In this document: positions 51,298 to 53,162 of the stretch, in pieces | Layout: every line of letters starts with the position of its first letter | How positions within the stretch are numbered: position 1 is the first letter of the stretch | NCBI RefSeq assembly: GCF_002932875.1 | Contig: NZ_PSWS01000046.1 | Span: forward strand, 1 to 53,162 | Reading direction: 5' to 3' | Length of the DNA: 53,162 bases | Source of the DNA: Rathayibacter tritici | GTDB taxonomy: Bacteria; Actinomycetota; Actinomycetes; Actinomycetales; Microbacteriaceae | Position numbers and translations under genes: made by a program | Notes under the pieces: generated by a model | What the model was told of the DNA's origin: nothing | What the model saw: only the letters and a program-made list of their open reading frames with translations | Databases searched by the model: none

Positions 51298-52467
51298 GTG
51301 GATTCGGGCTTGATCGTGGTTCTGTCGCTCGTTCTCGGTGTCGCGATCGGGATTCTTCTGACGACCGTGCTCACCCTCGCCGCCCGTCAAGGCCGCATCG
51401 CGCAGGACGTGATCACGGTCGGGCTCCCCGAGGGGATCGAGGCGATCATCGACGCCGTCGGCTCGCCCGCATTCGTGACGGATCCGTCGCACAACGTGCT
51501 CAAAGCCTCAACCCGGGCGCTCGCCCTCGGCCTCGTCTCGCAGGACACTCTGCTGCACCCGGACCTCGTCGCTATCGTCGACCGCGTCCGTCGCTTCGGC
51601 GACGACATCGTCCAGGACCTGGAGCTCGTCACCAGCCCCCTGTCCGACGCCGCCGTGACCCTCGTCGTGCACGCGACCCGCCTCGGCTCCCGCTACGTCC
51701 TCGTCATCGCCGAGGACCACACTGAGGCACGCCGACTCGAGGCCGTTCGACGCGACTTCGTCGCCAACATCTCCCACGAGCTGAAAACCCCGATCGGCGC
51801 GGTCGGCCTGCTCGCCGAAGCCCTCGACTCCGCCGCCGACGACCCCCAGCAGGTGCGCCGCTTCGCCCACCGGCTGACCCAGGAGTCGCACCGCCTCGCG
51901 AAGATCACCCGGGAGATCATCGAGCTCTCCCGCCTCCAGGCCGCCGACGTGGCCGGTTCGGCCGACGTCCTCCGCGTCGACGACATCGTGACCGCGGCGC
52001 TCGAGACCACCCATGTGCTGGCGGAGTCGCACAACGTCACCCTGGTCAAGGGCGGAATGAAGAAGGCATACGTCGTCGGTCAGGAGAAGATGCTCGTCTC
52101 GGCGCTGCACAACCTCCTCGCGAACGCCATTCAGTACTCGCCCGCCGGCTCCCGGGTGGGAATCGGCGTGCGTTCAACCGGCGGCGTCGTCGAGATCGCC
52201 GTCACCGACCAGGGCATAGGCATTCCTGAGGAGGACCTCGACCGCGTCTTCGAGCGCTTCTACCGCGTCGACCAGGCCCGCTCTCGCCACACGGGCGGCA
52301 CCGGCCTGGGGCTCAGCATCGTCAAGCACGCTGTGCAGAACCACGGAGGAGATGTCCGCGTCTGGTCCAAGCCCGGACGCGGCTCCACCTTCACTATCCG
52401 ACTCCCCGAAACAGACCCGACCAGAACGCCCCTCGCGGCGGCCGCCCCGATAGGAGAACACGCGTGA
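51298..52467 (+). CDS. senX3: Phosphate-responsive sensor histidine kinase SenX3
   Basis: The 389-residue protein has an N-terminal membrane helix (LIVVLSLVLGVAIGILLTTV), a degenerate PAS domain (about 45-145, including GSPAFVTDPSHNVLKASTRA), and a dimerisation helix with the phospho-acceptor His in FVANISHELKTPIGAV. The ATPase domain follows with N-box NLLANAIQYSP, G1 VTDQGIGIPEEDL and G2 GGTGLGLSIVKHAV. It phosphorylates RegX3 when phosphate is scarce. GTG 51298 is leaderless, and its stop overlaps the regX3 GTG by four bases. Confidence 0.95.
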   Translation: MDSGLIVVLSLVLGVAIGILLTTVLTLAARQGRIAQDVITVGLPEGIEAIIDAVGSPAFVTDPSHNVLKASTRALALGLVSQDTLLHPDLVAIVDRVRRFGDDIVQDLELVTSPLSDAAVTLVVHATRLGSRYVLVIAEDHTEARRLEAVRRDFVANISHELKTPIGAVGLLAEALDSAADDPQQVRRFAHRLTQESHRLAKITREIIELSRLQAADVAGSADVLRVDDIVTAALETTHVLAESHNVTLVKGGMKKAYVVGQEKMLVSALHNLLANAIQYSPAGSRVGIGVRSTGGVVEIAVTDQGIGIPEEDLDRVFERFYRVDQARSRHTGGTGLGLSIVKHAVQNHGGDVRVWSKPGRGSTFTIRLPETDPTRTPLAAAAPIGEHA

Positions 52468-53141
52468 CCAGCATCCTGCTCGTCGAGGACGAGAGCGCCC
52501 TCAGCGAGCCCCTCAGCTACCTGCTCGAACGCGAGGGCTACGACGTCACGGTCGCCGAGGACGGCAACCGCGCCGTCGCGGCCTTCGACGACGGCGACTA
52601 CGACCTGATCCTCCTCGACCTCATGCTGCCCGGCATGCCCGGCACGGAGGTCTGCCGCGAGATCCGCACCCGCTCCTCCGTCCCGATCATCATGGTCACC
52701 GCGAAGGACTCCGAAGTGGACATCGTCGTCGGCCTCGAACTCGGCGCGGACGACTACGTCACCAAGCCCTACTCGACCCGCGAGCTGCTCGCCCGCATCC
52801 GCGCCGTCCTCCGCCGCCGCACGGAAGAACCCGGAGAGGAACGGATCGTCGTCGCCGGCCCCGTCCGCATGGACATCGAACGCCACACGGTTGAAGTCGA
52901 CGGCACCGAAACCCCGATGCCGCTCAAGGAGTTCGAGCTCCTCGAAATGCTGCTCCGCAACGCCGGCCGTGTCCTCACCCGCGGCCAACTCATCGACCGG
53001 GTCTGGGGCAGCGACTACTTCGGCGACACGAAGACGCTCGACGTCCACGTGAAACGCATCCGCTCCAAAATCGAGAAGACACCGAAGGAGCCGGTGCTTT
53101 TGGTTACTGTCCGCGGCCTCGGCTACCGCTTCGACGCATGA
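52464..53141 (+). CDS. regX3: Phosphate response regulator RegX3
   Basis: The 225-residue OmpR-family regulator has a receiver domain with Glu9-Asp10, the phospho-acceptor Asp in DYDLILLDLMLPGMPG, switch Thr in IIMVTAKDSEVDI and the conserved Lys in DDYVTKPYSTRELLARI. The winged helix follows (PLKEFELLEMLLRNAGRVLT, GQLIDRVWGSDYFGDTKTLD, VHVKRIRSKIEKTP). It probably binds the PHO boxes at pstS and ppk in this window. GTG 52464 overlaps the senX3 stop; the pair is one operon. Confidence 0.96.
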   Translation: MTSILLVEDESALSEPLSYLLEREGYDVTVAEDGNRAVAAFDDGDYDLILLDLMLPGMPGTEVCREIRTRSSVPIIMVTAKDSEVDIVVGLELGADDYVTKPYSTRELLARIRAVLRRRTEEPGEERIVVAGPVRMDIERHTVEVDGTETPMPLKEFELLEMLLRNAGRVLTRGQLIDRVWGSDYFGDTKTLDVHVKRIRSKIEKTPKEPVLLVTVRGLGYRFDA

Positions 53142-53162
53142 TCGCGGGCCCTGGCGGGGTGA

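Overview
The window is about 70% GC and comes from an actinobacterium, most likely of the family Microbacteriaceae (Rathayibacter, Clavibacter or Curtobacterium type). Supporting markers are a mycothiol synthase gene (mshD) next to a GlnR-type regulator, a SenX3-RegX3/PhoU/Pst phosphate system, a SigK-RskA pair, a eukaryote-type NADP isocitrate dehydrogenase, and many genes that appear to be read from leaderless mRNAs.

Left edge (1-1726): the 3' end of an IS3-family element abuts an EsaA-like (type VII secretion accessory) gene. The IS end cuts that gene off and appears to supply its stop codon. 1.7-24.9 kb: purN-purH, a membrane protein fused to a dimethylargininase, a two-subunit ABC exporter, an intergenic block of 19-bp repeats, MGMT-like and GNAT genes, icd, an LLM-class oxidoreductase, a small heat-shock gene under a CIRCE operator, a large wall-anchored subtilase, a YrdB-like membrane protein, purU, a very unusual membrane-tethered ECF sigma factor, then glyA-folD behind a ZTP (pfl) riboswitch, an alcohol dehydrogenase and ybaK. 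purN, purH, purU, glyA and folD form a formyl-folate/purine neighbourhood. The riboswitch senses ZMP/ZTP, and ZMP is the substrate of PurH.

24.9-31 kb: a galactose locus (galT-galK divergent from a DeoR regulator followed by galM), then DUF445 and DUF3072 genes. 31-32.1 kb: a lower-GC pair of secreted proteins (crystallin-like and aerolysin-like) that looks acquired. 32.1-36.2 kb: a gene-poor stretch, tRNA-Lys, a conserved actinobacterial protein, a structured leader RNA, and a membrane protein-sigK-rskA operon.

36.2-53.2 kb is phosphate territory: pstS-pstC-pstA-pstB behind a clear PHO box, mutT1, ppk with a PHO-like box, mshD, glnR, then a run of membrane, nitrobindin-like, YgfZ and FUSC genes, a methyltransferase, gpmA, phoU and finally senX3-regX3. 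The regulator and its probable targets (pstS, ppk) are therefore in the same window.

The most notable points are: the one-protein sigma/anti-sigma fusion with a Pro-Ala stalk; the secreted pair at 31-32 kb; a compact structured RNA at 34070-34150; the repeated architecture TANNNT, six or seven bases, then the start codon, seen at about sixteen genes; and the inverted 19-bp repeat arrays near 9.3 kb. All calls were made by reading the sequence; no database search was run.
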